DNA of 64,000 nt, from the NCBI RefSeq assembly GCF_050436995.1, contig NC_134747.1, positions 4,595,501-4,659,500 on the forward strand. The letters run 5' to 3'. Position 1 is the first letter of the stretch. The number at the start of each line of letters is the position of its first letter. Positions 34,701-49,094 of this stretch are shown piece after piece. The position numbers were made by a program, and so were the translations under genes. The stretch comes from Anticarsia gemmatalis (Eukaryota; Arthropoda; Insecta; Lepidoptera; Erebidae). The notes under the pieces were generated by a model. It searched no databases. It worked only from the letters and a program-made list of their open reading frames with translations, and was not told where the DNA came from.

Positions 34701-37534
34701 TCTACCTTTAGCTTTGTGAATTGTTTTCGGGATTTTCAACACCAACCTTCTATTTATAAGCGCTTAATGGTGGTATCGTATTTGGTATTTTTCCTTCTTT
34801 TTGTTTTTCGTTATGAACATTTTCTCGAATGAGTCAAACTAATCCATTCGAAAATCTTTTTTAAGAATCATGTTGTAATAAAGTGTAGCTCAAGTATCGG
34901 GTACTATTTATAAAACTCCTTTTTGCTAAGATTCAAATTCATAATCTAGTGGTCGCAATAATTGTGTTCTCTGGACACCGAGAGCGGCTATATAAGTTAA
35001 AACGCTACAAGCGTAAACTAAAACCACAAAAATCGTATAATTGTCTTCATGTATTTGTATATCTCCAACTACTTATTAGAATAAAGCTAATAATACATCG
35101 TATACTATTTACTTTGAAACAAACTAAAATACGAAGTATGTAGGCGTTGGACAGAGTTCACCGAACACCAATGATCGTACTTATTTAAATACGTTTAGGT
35201 ACAAGTCAAACGAACCTTTGTTGAAAACTTCAATTAATATTAAACTGCTAAACTTTTTATTTGCGTCAAGTTTACCTCATTTTATATTCATTTTATTGTT
35301 TTTTTATTTAATTTTGTTACTGAAATAAATTGTGATTCATTGTCAGGTACTAATGACTTGGGTTCTGTGGATGTTTTATGGTGAAGTCGTTTATTGTCGG
35401 AAGCTTGACATGTAGAAATATTTAGCTCCTTAATTTCATTCACAATAAAACATAATTTACTGTTTAAGGAGCAAAACTATATTCTCTTTTAGAAGGCCTA
35501 TCAAAAGAAATTATATCTACCTTTTTAAACTACTATAATTGGAAATAGTCATATTTGTTTCTTTTGTAGATAATTAACCGATTTACAAATACGGTGCTCA
35601 TTAAATCGTTACAACTACTGTAGCAAATTAGCGGACATATTCACAAAATAAAAATGACTGCCGTAAATCAACACCAGACTAAAAAAACAAACAAGACGTA
35701 CCCAAATCAGATATAATATATGTAACGTGGGCGCTTCTGTAGTTCTCAATCAAGCTCCAAGTAGGTGGGTAGGCATAAAAAACAAAGGGCCGGGGGCAAC
35801 ACATAAATCGCCCCGATAGAGTCATTAGCCAGGGGCGGACTTGCCGCTGAATAATTAAAAACAAATAAAGTCGACACGGATTATGTTATCTACACCATCG
35901 CGATCGCTCCCTCGTTTATTTTTATTTAATAGTTCATGTTAACTTACACGGATATCACGGTTTTAAGATTTTATATCGCTTCGGTAAATTGATGTTTAAT
36001 GGGAGCAGTTCTGCCTTCTGGTGATTAACTATTTAAGTAGAAAAATGGTTGGTATATTTTCAAGGCTGTTATAAGAATATTTTGTTGTTCAATCATGACA
36101 ACAAATATTAATTTTAACGAAATGACTAGTGTTAATAATTGCTTTTTATCACTCAAAACACTTGTTATTCATTTTGATATCATAAGGAACAAAAGAATAG
36201 TAGGCACCCAGAACATAAATAACGTTTTATTAATCATAAGCACCTTTACCTATTAAACAAAACGCTCTTGCGAAGCGGGAATTATTCCCATTGCAATAGT
36301 TGAATTAAAAATATTTTAGTGTAGATCCATTCCTGTATTTGTGGGATATGTTCTTGTACAGATACGTTCTCTACAACTGTCACACACCCTGTAATTAACC
36401 ACCACTATTTGTCAAATGATATTTGTTTTGATTATTTACAACCAATCAGTGGGACACTTTATTAAACTGCAATTTCACATTTACGAACCAGATAAACATA
36501 TAGTTAGACGTTACACGCGGAGTGAGTCAGGCTAAGCTGTTTTAATTATTGACATAACTAACATCTATCTACTTTTGACAAACTTCTAACTTGGAAGTAA
36601 GTATGAGTTAAAATTATTTAGCAACTATATTAAGCATGGCGAAGTTCAAATAACACACAAAGCTTTATTTTCTATCGTAAATATTACCTGAACTGAAATT
36701 TTTATGTCGGAATTATACTTTTTATCAGATTAAAATAAGTCTTCAAGGAGAACTCAAGGAATTTATAGAAGGAATGTTTTTGGCAATGGTCTAAGTTTTT
36801 CAAAGAATGTGTCTTTAAACCTTCGAAACCTCTTTCCTTAATTTTAATGAAGCTAGCAATCTATACAAGAAACAAAAATAATATGTTAGAAATAGTTAAA
36901 ACAAAACACGTTGACGTCCGAGGCACAGTCCGAGGTCTGATACGAGTGTTTGTACAATTTATGTGTCGAGCACCCTCGGGGAGACGCGCCGGCGCCTTCC
37001 AAACACACTGAGTGACCAGCAGATGTGCCTCCGACGTGAAGTAATAGCTTGAAGGTTCTATAATTATGGTACAACCTGTTTTAACCGTTGTTATAAAGTA
37101 GGAACAAAATATCTTCTGCATTTTTTAACAATATTAATGGTCGACAAATATTAAGTAATAGTGGTTAGTGGATAGCAAATATAACAAACTGTGTCAAAAC
37201 CTTACGTTAAGCTCTAAGTTTTAGGTGTCATCAAACTCAATGAAGAACCTATCTATAAGCGTACATCCTGTCGTAACTTCGTAAGTAGGCACATGCAACT
37301 TCCAAAACCGAAAATTAACTATATTTAGAAATTCACATGTCTGGGGGCATATAAAATAAATCTTGTTCACAATACTCCGCTAAAATGTCGAAAAACCTTT
37401 CATTAACGCAATGTTAATTTGATGCCTACATAAACGTAACTATGCATCATTTTATAACGTAAACTACTCGCAAGTAAACGTGTAATCCAAGTTTATCCCT
37501 CAAGCGACGACTGTTACCAAATTAATTTATTGAA

Positions 37535-37555
37535 CGGTCCCGGCTAACGGGACCG
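37535..37555. repeat. GC hairpin, 8-bp perfect stem
   Basis: CGGTCCCG and CGGGACCG pair around GCTAA. It is isolated in AT-rich DNA with no adjacent gene. Confidence 0.6.
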
Positions 37556-40263
37556 CTGAAGACTCTTCTGCCAGTCACACAATCCACTCACGGTCCAACG
37601 TTGAAACTCAACCACCTCACGACAAAACACACAAAACCCAACCACACCACCCCAAGAATAGAGCTCACTTTACCTCCGCTGCAATCCGACATACGACGAA
37701 CGAACACAAAGCACCAGGCAGTAAATAAACAGTTGATACTGACTACACATCATTACATCAAAGAGACGAATAGCCATTGTGATAGGACATTGCACTTTAC
37801 ACAGCAACGAATACGTGTCAGAATCAAATGTGTGGCGGTTACAGGAGTTTCTTATCGAACAGTGGGTTAGTGGGTGCGAGCGGTGCCAGGTCAAACGCTT
37901 AGCAAACAACTACGGACTGATTCGTCTTGGCGTATATCGTGAAAAGGTTGCAAAACCTTGCGGCCCTAACTGCATTGTGTTCGATGCATTTCGTTCCACT
38001 GAAACCTGCGCGGCAGACTTATTTCTATAAAGGGAAATGATGCATAGAATCTACTTTTCTTACGTAACATACGCAATATCAGGCTGTAAGGTACATTGTT
38101 GTTGGCAGTGCTATCAAGTTCTCAGGCCTTGTTGAACTCCAAACTATGCGATTGTTTCACTCGAAATTAAGTTCTGTTTAATGCGGTTTCTGAATAAAAA
38201 GTGTCCAATATTTTGCGTCAACTTTCAAGGCGTGATTCATTGCCAAATTAAATTCCTATCCATTCAGTAACAGAATTAAATTGAACTACTTTTAAAAGAA
38301 TTTGTTTTTTTTTTATAGGGAGAAAGGGTGGACAGTGATGAATTCTGTTAAAATGTTACCAACCCTGTTTTTGTTTCGCTGCTGGCATGTTCTACGAAAC
38401 TGGAACCTTAAACGAACTAGCATGTCATTGCCACCTGACCTTAATACTTCCACGAAATCAACACATCAAATTGATTTCGTTTTTGCTCAACATATTAGTT
38501 AGAATATCATTAGATGAATATTTTTTACAACAACGTCCACGTTAACCATTCATAGTATTGTATTTAATAGGCGATAATTCACAGTACAAAATCAATTACG
38601 ACGAAACATAACAAGTCATTAAACGAAGTAGCAAAAGGGAATAGTTCTTTGGTAGATTCAATTATAGTTCCAAAAAGACTACTGTAGAACAATACAGAAT
38701 TATGTGAACAACCAACCGTGGCGCGGGATTGTTGCTATCAGTTAACAAAACAACTCGGAAGCAACCAGATCAAACCCAAAAATAATCGCCCATCAATCAA
38801 CCGTTCGGATCCCCATAAAAAACACTTTGAAAACTCCCGCCTATAATTGGTACATAAAAAACAAAAGTAGAAGTTTATAACGAGACGAAACTCCCAAATC
38901 ATTCTGTTTAGTGCGAAATTATAGTGTTTTAAACGGGGCGTTTAAGTGATCGTACGTCAGTAATGAACGGGTATTACATAAGTGGAGCGCCACGGGACGG
39001 AAAGTTCGCCGCAATCTATTAGCCGAATAAAAAGTAAGCCTAATTTCACACCTGTTTACCTTTAATTCCATAATGACGCGGGAGCAATGGGCTTTTTGCA
39101 CGCGCTTCGGCGATCGCTATCAGTTATTTTTACGTAGACAGTAATACAAAGGCGTCGTGAGAAAATGTAATGTGTGAACGTGCGTTTACATTGAAAATGG
39201 ATAACTATGTCTTATGGTATGAGGAAAATTTTCAAAAGCTTGTAAATAGTTGCCAAATAGACATTTTAATCATTATAATCGGTTTTCCCTTTATGCCGCT
39301 TACAAATTGTTCAGAAAATTTGAAAAAAATACTTGCAGTCTGTGAGCACACTACATAGATACAATGACGCCATTACTTCGACAAAGCAGTTATCTAGTCA
39401 AAGGTTTATTTGTGGCAAAAGGTTAAGAAAACAGTTATATCAATTATCAGTAAAACCTTAAACGCCATAAAATTTGATCTTCTTCGAAAAGTACCTATTA
39501 TCAGAATCCATGTGTTAAACGCCTGATTTAAAAGTAAGAGGTTTTTCACAGAAAAAGTATTATCGTGACTAGTGGTGATTGCTTTTATTGACCTTCGGCT
39601 AAGTAGGTGCCCAGCAGCAGTCACATTCTTACAAGATTAAAGTACATTCTTCCACAAATTTAATGTAGGTACCCATTAAGAAAGTTTTACAGTAAACCAA
39701 TTATTATAAATGAGAAAAGTACAGGAAAATCTCGGAAATTTGGTTTAATCGAGGGCAACAGAAACTGTTTACTTTTTTATTTATAATGCTGAATTGTAGA
39801 AACTCTAACATTTGTAATAGTGGTAAAATGTGCCTTGGAATGGAATCGGCGGACTGATTTAAATTTCCAGAATTCCTAGTTCTTCCGACGCTCTTAAGTG
39901 AGATCCAAACGAAAGGTCTTTAAAGAGAATACCTGTCACTTCGAGTAATCCTTGCCAGTAACTCAATCTGTAAGACGCCCTTAAACTCCTAATATTTTGC
40001 CAAAATGCTTTAGACTTATGTTGCATGCATTGCAGGAAATGCAACTTTTACAACATTTATGATATTGCATCTTCGCTACAGTACATAAACGACCTTGCCT
40101 GACCTATACTTAGGTAAACACCACGCAACAAAACGATTCCTCAAAATTGCAGCCACCGTCGTTACGTCGACGTCTGTAACAATTGGTGGCAGTTATCACC
40201 TACTGCTGGTCACCTGGCACCTCGGGGCTGCGGGGGGGTGGCGCGCAGGGGGCGAGGGGCGAG

Positions 40264-40279
40264 GGTGTGACGTCACACC
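40264..40279. promoter_or_regulatory. 16-bp CRE palindrome GGTGTGACGTCACACC
   Basis: A full CRE (TGACGTCA, 40268-40275) is extended to a perfect 16-bp palindrome. It lies inside a GC-rich block (40220-40370) with G-runs (GGGGGGG near 40231, AGGGGGCGAGGGGCGAGGG). A CREB/ATF-type promoter or enhancer is possible. No gene is evident beside it. Confidence 0.4.
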
Positions 40280-43200
40280 GTGGGTGCCGACACGTCGCCG
40301 TTCCGCTCCACAAACAGCAAGGTCTGCGCAGCCTTGACGTCGTCGCCCCACATTGCGCACCGGCACAGAACCGACCACTTTTTTACTAAATACTACATAG
40401 TACAACGGAGGAGTATCTTCCGGAGATAAGTGAGTCATGGTCTGATATGAAACTTGGGAGACCTTATCACCAACAGCTTGTGAATTTTATGCAAGAGCCA
40501 GTTTCAAAGGTTATCGTGGAGCTAATAAAAGGACACGTAAGATTCGAAAAGATTTCAGAAACTCTTGCATACCTTATAAAGCAAGTATCGTGTATCCGGA
40601 AACACAACCCAGTTGTTAAGGTAAGTTGAAAACTACCACTCGTACCAGTCATGACTTTAATGCCCTGTTATAAGTCTCTACCTCTACATTGATTTAAGCA
40701 AGAACGAAGAAATTTTGGGACTCTGGGTTTTTGCCACCAACAAACACAGGTTAATCTACGAGTATTACTTAACTGCGTACCTATAAGTACCTAGCGGTCA
40801 ATCTGCTAGACGTAGACACAACGCTATTCTACGGTTAACCGCAAAACTATTAAGGCTGCTGTCAATATTCTCCAAGTGCATTTACATCATAGATTATTGG
40901 CCACTTCAGCCAGTAATATGGTAAGTATTACTTATTAAAATACTAAAAGAGTTTTATATCCTTTTGCGTACTCCTGCCGCCGTACACTTATGTCAGTAAA
41001 CTTCAAGATTCCAACATTTTATACCTAGCCATTTTATCGTACCGAGGCTCGTCACGATCAAATAATATTTTTATTACTGTCATAAATATAACTTCAAAAG
41101 ATGTGAGGAAGACTCGTAGATGCGTCACAGCCTCATTTACTACGTGTTGTGAACTTTTCAAGAACCTCACAATAGAATTATGAAATCTGTTTTTATTTTT
41201 TCTTACGATCATTAAATGCATCGGCACTCAGAAGAGTCACTTTATGCTTCAGAGCTGTTGTTTGTTCATATGCACCGCTCGCTAATGAGTATGAACAAGA
41301 CGGCGCAATTAATCAACACCGACAGAGATAATTTATAAAAATACTCCGCCATAAATAAATACAGTCATAAACATTTCAAGAAATCGTTAAGTAGCGACAA
41401 AAACAAGTAAGCAATAAAAACAATTGTCCGAAGTTTGGATCTAGTAAAATGTACTTAAATTTTGAAAAGACGTCCCTGGGTCGGGGCATGGCTAATCAGT
41501 CGTCGGGCGTCGTCCGAGACAATGGTGTCAGCGTGAAAGCCTCATAAAACTACGGGCCCCGTAAAACCCTGTCCAAAATATTTACAGCGCGTGACAAACG
41601 GTGCGGCCTTTGTCTTGCAAGGATTGTCTCGGCCATTCGTCGCGGTTAATCTTCTGACTACGTTGCAGCGGACATGTGCGATGTGTTACGGACATGAGAT
41701 TATTTGACACGAGGATCGATCGTAAAAATACGTGTGTATCTAACTGTTGCCGTGTGGTCTTTTTATGAACATCACAGCAGACCTCAGGTGAGTAGCGCGA
41801 ATATTCTCGAAGGTTCGAGGAGACTCAAGATCCGGGAATGTAAGTATGATGGAATGAAGGTAGATCATGAAGATGAGAAAAAGCTTTGATTAATGCTAAT
41901 TATGATAATGTTATGACCTAGCTTAGAATATACGCAGGTTATCAGTTTCGATCACTTGACTCGCCTTTTTTGTCCGTAGTGAAAGGATCCTCGAAAGTTC
42001 GCCATTCCTGGTATTCAATAAAAAGTTTTCCTCCCAACTTGTACTCATATAACTTAATGCAAATACATTTTCTATTAGAGCAAACATCTTTTTTACATAA
42101 TAGCCAATTTATTTTTTGCTTTCACTAGGTACATTATGTAAGCATTCCTTCACGTGATTGCTGTCAACTTTCCTCCTCGATACGCGTCAATGGTACACCA
42201 CCGGTTGATATGCATCCATTTTCTTAACATACATTGAAATACTAAGTATAAAAGGAAGAATAAAAAGATTTATGGATTAGAGAGAGCATAGCACGTGCCT
42301 TCACATAATACTTATGATATTGAAGCGATATCTCGCAAGTTGCGGCCGGTGCCCGCAGCTGAAAAAAGTAACAAACAAATAACACTTTCGGTTCGTTTTA
42401 CTTCGCGTCGTTAGCTATAAAACCGATGGCGATGTGGCGATGTCCAATAACTGTGAAAGTTCACACAACAATTTAGGTTTTTAACACTGAGCTGCCACCG
42501 CGAGGCTCTCATTAACTCGCTGAGCCCATGGGACCCCGACATGTCGCTAATCATTTTATTGTTTTCACGAATTATCGGAAATAACTTATGGATAGCCTAT
42601 GAAATTGTAAAATAAAAATGTACGTGTGAGTAAATATCGTCATAATAAACACCTACTAAACAAATTATATTTTTATGTTATTTGGTGAGCTTAGTCATAC
42701 TCATAACTTCAACCATCCTACACCTACTCTTATTCAACTTTTATAGCACATTATTTTTCCCAACTTTGTAAAAGAGATTACACGATCATACTTATTTTTA
42801 AACAAATTAAATATTTAATTTTTTTCGACCTTTCTTTGAAAATCCAAAATCAGCCCACGTATAGATAACTTATCATTTTTATCACCAAACCAAACATTTC
42901 ATCACAAGACAATTTTCCATCTCGTACACTCAGTTAAAAAAACGACCTCCATCTCGAATGTCATTTGCACGGCGTGCCGTAGAAAAAGCAATTATTTCAA
43001 TATCTCGGTGCCGGCACCCAGCGGTCGGGCAAAAAGTGGTTCGAGCACGCGCGCCACTGTGACCGAACGTCGAACGCAAGAAAGTTTGGAGGAGCCCCGA
43101 AGGACATCGGCTTCGAGTCGATAAACTGACTTGTGTACGTAATAGCTTCGATTAAGTGTTTAATTGGTGTTTGTAACTCACATACTTATTATATATGCGT

Positions 43201-44442
43201 ATGGTAGGCGGGGCTTACGGGTGATATAGGTATCGATAAACGGGCCTACGCTCTTTGCGACGATTATGAATGAAGACTTCAATGCTTAAACTGCTTCAAA
43301 ATGATAAATCAGTATCAATAAGACTTAAAATTACCTTCTGACATTTTTGGCAATTGAAATCTACTGGTGTGCTACATTAAGCAGTAATAATAAGCGGTAC
43401 TACAGCAGCTACTGGATAATTCTGAATGAGATATTCTCATAATACGTGCTACAATCCACGCCAATCACAGTTATATCATTCGTATTGTATTTCAACAGAA
43501 AAACTTTTAACTGTATCCTCAAAGATGGTAGAAAAAACCCTTGTCCTCAGCCAGGTTCCACTCTAATGCGCCAAATGTTTCAAACAAATACCAGTAATAA
43601 TACTTCCGCTGATCAATTATATTTTTTATTTGATTAAAAAAACAGTTTCGCTTACAAGGTTTACTGGCCGATTAGACACGTATAACGATAAATAATTTTA
43701 CAGACGCAAACCGCAATAATTCTTTAAACGTTTCATAGTAAACGCATTCGGTTTGCATTCCGAATTGTTATTTGATTTAAATGCAATTTATTGTTGCTTC
43801 GATTAAGTTGAAGTCTGTATTAAGTGGTCTATTTCTATATGGAACATGATAAAAACGTCTTGACAATTTTATTACTTTATTTATGCAGACAGATATTATA
43901 GATGTCCTGCTACTTCAATCAGATTAACTTTGTTGCTCGACGTCTTGAATCGGAACAAGGACGAAATACTTATGTATATGGCAGTAGGTGAGTAGTAAAA
44001 CCCTACTCTTGTATTTATTTTAGTGCAGTGCAGCGCAAGTCAGTACAACCCTGTTTTTGTTAAGTGGCAAACATTTGTGAGTGTCACTCGAGTGACAATG
44101 CATCGACGACATCGAGTGGTCCAGTCCAACTCGACGCCACTACCATTTGCTCTCAAAATTACTCTAACACAACCAACAAAACGAATGTTAAATCGAATAT
44201 CGTAATCATGTTGTCTGCAACGTAATCTTTAGTATCATAACATTTTTGCATGAATAATCCGATTGCGAATTCGTTAATATCGAAACTATACTCCGATACT
44301 TCTCTATGTGATTGAAGTGTCAGTCGTGCAAATTGGAAACTTATCGATTGACAAATAAGCACACTACACTATAAGGAAAAAGTGATCGGAAACTGTGAGA
44401 AACAAGACACAGTGGACCGCTTTAAGTTGTGCGAGGCAAAAA

Positions 44443-44457
44443 CGTTGTTATGCAAAG
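44443..44457 (+). promoter_or_regulatory. Sox-Oct composite site (CGTTGTTATGCAAAG)
   Basis: A SOX half-site (TTGTT) directly abuts a POU half-site (ATGCAAA) in the order and spacing of the vertebrate Sox2-Oct composite (CATTGTTATGCAAAT), differing at the second and last positions. It lies 17 kb downstream of a SoxB1 gene, which fits autoregulation. Its use in an insect is inference. Confidence 0.35.
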
Positions 44458-45919
44458 TTATTAGATAGTTATCAGTCATGAATTGCACTTCTGTCGCGAT
44501 TTCAGCCGACGTAATTATTATTATTACTTTATAGCTGCTTTCTCTTACTATGTTGGTGGCAGTTGCATTATGAAGGAAGTGCATCGGCTGACTATGTTGT
44601 TGCACTACCTACTTATTTTAAGTTCCTCGTTTGGTTGTTATTGATATTATGAACTGCTTATCGCTTATTTTTTCTGATTTTATATAACCTGACTTTCTTT
44701 TGAAAAAAACAACTCCCGCACTAAGAATTGCTCTTGTGTCGCGGGGACTTATATGATTTAAAAGAAAATCTTTGTTTTTTATCCAGAGTAGAACAATAAA
44801 ATAGTAGTCAGTGATAGAATTACTAATAATTATTTACCAAAAAGCGATTCGTTGTCTGTCTAACATCGTTCTACGATCCCTCATCATGAACACTTCTACT
44901 GAGCAAGTACTTACACTATTACACAACCCACTAAACGAAAGTTAAGACCTATACACGAGAGAAAAGCAAAACAAATCAGTGATCAACAAAAAGTGCGCCT
45001 GATGTCGTCTGTCCATTAGTAAGTATCATGAGTTGAGTTTTTAACTAAACGTTGTTGATCAGAAAAACCCAGTTAGTTTTTGTTCAACAGGACTTAAAGC
45101 GTGACGTCGCTCCCGTATGACTAGTGAGCCGAGAGGCGACAAAAATGATGATGGGATTGACGCATAGGTAAAACCCGATAATGAGATGAGACAGTTGTGA
45201 AGTAAGCATTTTGAAATATATGGGACAACACCCTACGAGATGGATTGTATACTGCATATGTAAGTTTTGCTTATCTGCTATGAGCGTCATCACACAAATC
45301 TGAAACTAAAATATTAGGTTATAATTATCTAAATTCTATTTCCGAGATCTAGAGTACAATTTAACAAGCCTAAGAAGTCTTCAGAGTTCACCAATGACAA
45401 AATCTACCTTCTCGTAAGTGTCGGATGACGTACGTGATAAGGGACAGAAAATGCATGAAAAAAATTGTCGATATTCCTCTTGATAATTACTTATTCAGAA
45501 GTGAGTCATACAGAAACCAAACTATAGCCTAGATCGGTCACATCCTTACAGGATGATGTTTAAAATTAAATAAGTTTTTAAGTCTCAATTGCATCATATT
45601 CTATCGCTTCAAAAGATAGCTTAAAGGAATAAATGGTAGGGTCGTTGCGTCGGTAACTCGGTACGTAACGGGACGGATTGCAAGTATGTCGGCCACCAAT
45701 CAACGCCGAGTGTCGCCTACCTAACTCATGTGCTTTAGAAAGTACGCCGGGCTGTGACCGTTGACATTGTACGCGTATATAAATGTTCTACATTTAACTG
45801 CACCGTGTTGCTTTCAAGTACTGTAGAGATTCGGTAAGTATGAAGCAGCTAGCAAGTCCTACGTATCTCTTCAAAAGTTTGCAGAACAGCTTCGATTATT
45901 TTTAAGGTTGTGTATGTTA

Positions 45920-46010
45920 TCTATACTAATATTATAAAGCTGAAGAGTTTATTTGTTTGTTTGTTTGAACGCGCTAATCTGAGGAACTACTGGTCCGATT
46001 TGAAAAATTC
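45920..46010 (+). mobile_element. 5' fragment of the same Helitron family
   Basis: About 90 bases match the first 85 or so of the 20072 element. They share the TCTATACTAATATTATAAAG start after a host A, the GAACGCGCTAATCT block and the CCGATTTGAAAAATTC block. Homology stops abruptly at 46010 and the 3' CTAG end is missing. The internal TTTG repeat is longer here (about four units against two or three), as expected of a microsatellite inside the element. Confidence 0.82.
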
Positions 46011-49000
46011 GAATTTCACCAGAGAATCGTTCTCACATAGACTTATTTCATTTACTTGTAGACTGACCTGTGTCTATTAATTTGTGCGAAGAGACATAAA
46101 ACCTACGTTATTTATGTAATGCCATAATAAACATCAAAATCTGGGTTTAGTAGTAAAGTAGTGTAATATAGTGGGTAAAGTAACTTGACTTTCATAATAT
46201 TCAGCAGTGGGCTAACCATGTTACTAAAGTTGGCAATGCAAGTTTCCGTTCGGTTCCCAATTAGTCAGGACGATCGGGGGTGGCGCCATTGACACGTGAA
46301 TAGACAAGTTGAGAATATAAATTCAGAGTTAGGTCAAGGATGAGAGATATCATCAGCAATATGAAAATACGTGACTTAAAGAACGAAATCGTATTAAAAT
46401 TTATAAATTTAAGGATAAAAACACACATACATAAAATCACGCAATCTTCCCAAAGGGGGTAGGAAGAGACCAGGGCGCGATAATATTTGAACAATGAAAA
46501 TAGAAACGAAAGTAGAACTTATAATAACATACAAACTAATTGTAAAGATGTTTAAAAACGAACCTAATTTGAATTAAGAGCAAATAGCTAAAAAGGTTTT
46601 AAAAATAAATCAAATTTAGAACAACGAATACTCTACAATAACATCATCGACAACATCAATCAACATTCATAGAAACAAAAAACAAACTTGCATATCCCCA
46701 AATTCTACACTTGCAAAACAAACAACAAACAGTTGGTACATTTTCACGGATGTTTCGTTGATTATCACTGGCACTCTGGCAGTAGTGGCACAGTCATGCA
46801 GTAGGCACAATAAAGTCCTCGGACAACTAACGTGCTGTCACCCACGGAAGAGAAAACGTCAGAGACGTCGAACTGGCGTGATGTATGATAAATGTTACTT
46901 GTAGATGCCAATGGGCATGCTCTAGAGACGCTGGAAGAGACAAGTGATCAAGCGAATAGACAAAGCTCAAAAAATGGTGGGATATACAAAGATCGTTGCA
47001 GAAATGCCAGCATGGTGATTTTACCCATGATCTTTGTTGTTATGCTGTTTTAACAGAGTTACTTGAATTTTCCGTGAGGCGGTGATGTGAGGAGGTGAAA
47101 GGCTTGAAAAAAAATGGAATATCCTTGAACCATAAAAATATCTGTATCTTCGTTTTATGCTACTTTTCAGGATCAGATGACTTCTTTGGATTTTTTAAAT
47201 ATAGGTGCACGTTATCGTTGATCGCTCCAAATACAAGTCCATTGTTGTTCCTATTTTCACGGACCTTGCCACATCCAGCGCACCTAAATCTTGGTGGTGC
47301 CAATCAGCCGCGTGCCCAATGCAGGTCGGCTGCCAGCGAGGTTAGCTTGCCGATTCCTTAATTGCCGTGACGTTTTGGTGTCACATACCACTCGTGGCCC
47401 GCTTACTACTCAAATAGGCTTTAGTAGCGACTACGTGTAAAATACCACCGTTACCACATCACTTATTGGATATTTGACAAGGAAGGCCGACCAAGGAAAT
47501 CGGTAAATGACATCGCAGCTCATTAAGCACTCAACATGTATTTGATTGCAACGTAAAATTTGATTGACACGCCATGACAGGATCTTTTATCCCATTTAAA
47601 TCCTGAATTTTTATACTTGCTGATGTTTTTATACGATAATATTAATCGCGTGTTATTGCATCGATACGTGCCATGTATTCAGGTGCGAAACAACTCTTCA
47701 TCAGCCTTGAATAACAAACAACTGCTACACTTCTGCAATTTATTTACTAACCGCAAGATAACACGAAGCATTGACCTTTATTTGTGCAACCTTTAACAAG
47801 CTACTATTTCATAACGCTAACAAGACTAAGCGCGATCATATTTTAAATATAAGACATTAACGGGTTGACCAAATAAATAACGTCAAAGTCTATAAAAAGT
47901 GTTACAAAACAAAATTATATCGGGTCCACATTCACACATTAGGGACGCCACTCGACGCGTCTCCCGGTAATTATTTAAAAAGTTTCGCCCTGACACTGGC
48001 TGCTGCTTCTTCGGAGGTTTTCTTTTTTTAATTTTTAAATTTGGAGTGTCGTGAGCGTTAAGTAGTATTTATGCGGTCCCCAGCAGCGCGGAGGTGGTTT
48101 GGGCGCGAAATCAACTCGAACGCAAACGGTGACATGGGTTAAGTTCTTTATTTGATTTTTCAACGTTTTTTTTTCTGAAATAAGGGTAATATAGTAAATT
48201 ACAAGTGTTCGACAAAATAAATGAAAAATTGTTTTTATCAATAAGCATTTTATTTTAACTCGGGAATTATTCCGACCTTTATAAAGCTAAACCAGTCTGG
48301 TGACTTGCTGTAAATAAATTCACACGAAAAATATTTGTTCCAAAAACACTGAATAAGTGCAAGTTGCGCATCTGCATCCCAGTCTTTTATATTCAAAAAT
48401 AATTAAAAGCAACTTATCCAGTTTTGCGCCGGACCCCGGTATAAATTCTGCGCGGACAGTTGGGAGCGGATCGCCAAAGCTAATTCTGTTGTGATTAATG
48501 CTCCTTGCACATTTCCACCGTCTAGCTGATATCAAGCAACTTAGCAAGCCGAAAAAAATGCTAAAATGGTTCTTAAATATTGTATAATAAGGTACAGGAT
48601 ATGAAAAATGATATGACAGTGTATGTTGGTTCTATATGAGTGCTTAAAAGTAACTGGCTACTGGCCGGTCGCGTTTCTCACGCAACTACCAACGATTAAA
48701 TAAGGGAACGTGTTGTAATATTAAAAACACTTGTAACCATTAATATGAAAACCCATTTCGAGCAATAATTGTGTCGCTTGGACTTAATTCAGAAATATGA
48801 CCTTAATTCTCTATTAAATGTAAGTTGTAAATATGTCTAAAGTTATTTTTAACGTAGACGCACCCGCGTGTTTATCTTATGATAAAAAATATAATTGCAA
48901 TTTAAAGTTAAGTTAGTGGTAAACTATACGAGTAAACGTCGATTCTTGGATGATCAATGGCTACGGTTCACAATAAAATCAACAAACACACATTTTATAC

Positions 49001-49075
49001 ACACACACATAACATTATGACTTGGTTAAAAATGCGAACTGTCGGCATTTTTTTTTAACTAGTCTGTTTCTGTGT

Positions 49076-49094
49076 CCCACTGCTGGGCAAAGGC
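49076..49094 (+). repeat. short lepidopteran repeat relic (CCCACTGCTGGGCAAAGGC)
   Basis: CCCACTGCTGG(A/G)CAA resembles a motif I recall as recurrent in dispersed lepidopteran repeats. It lies shortly after a run of eight or more T residues (around 49049-49057). A related copy lies at 52176. Too little remains to assign the family. Confidence 0.35.

Larger units (their letters stand above)
31720..45919. other. intergenic, no gene seen
   Basis: A long AT-rich stretch with the separately listed sites at 37535, 40264 and 44443. It also contains an octamer at 42057-42064, a DRE-type TATCGATA at 43231-43238 and a GC block at 42960-43110 with the palindrome GGTGCCGGCACC (43007-43018). All open frames are short, and none shows a domain or plausible splice structure. 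Confidence 0.5.

Noticed and set aside
46150..46260. possible repeat containing CAGCAGTGGG
   Set aside because: It resembles the reverse of CCCACTGCTG but only over 10 bases, and no further homology to the 49076 or 52176 relics was visible.
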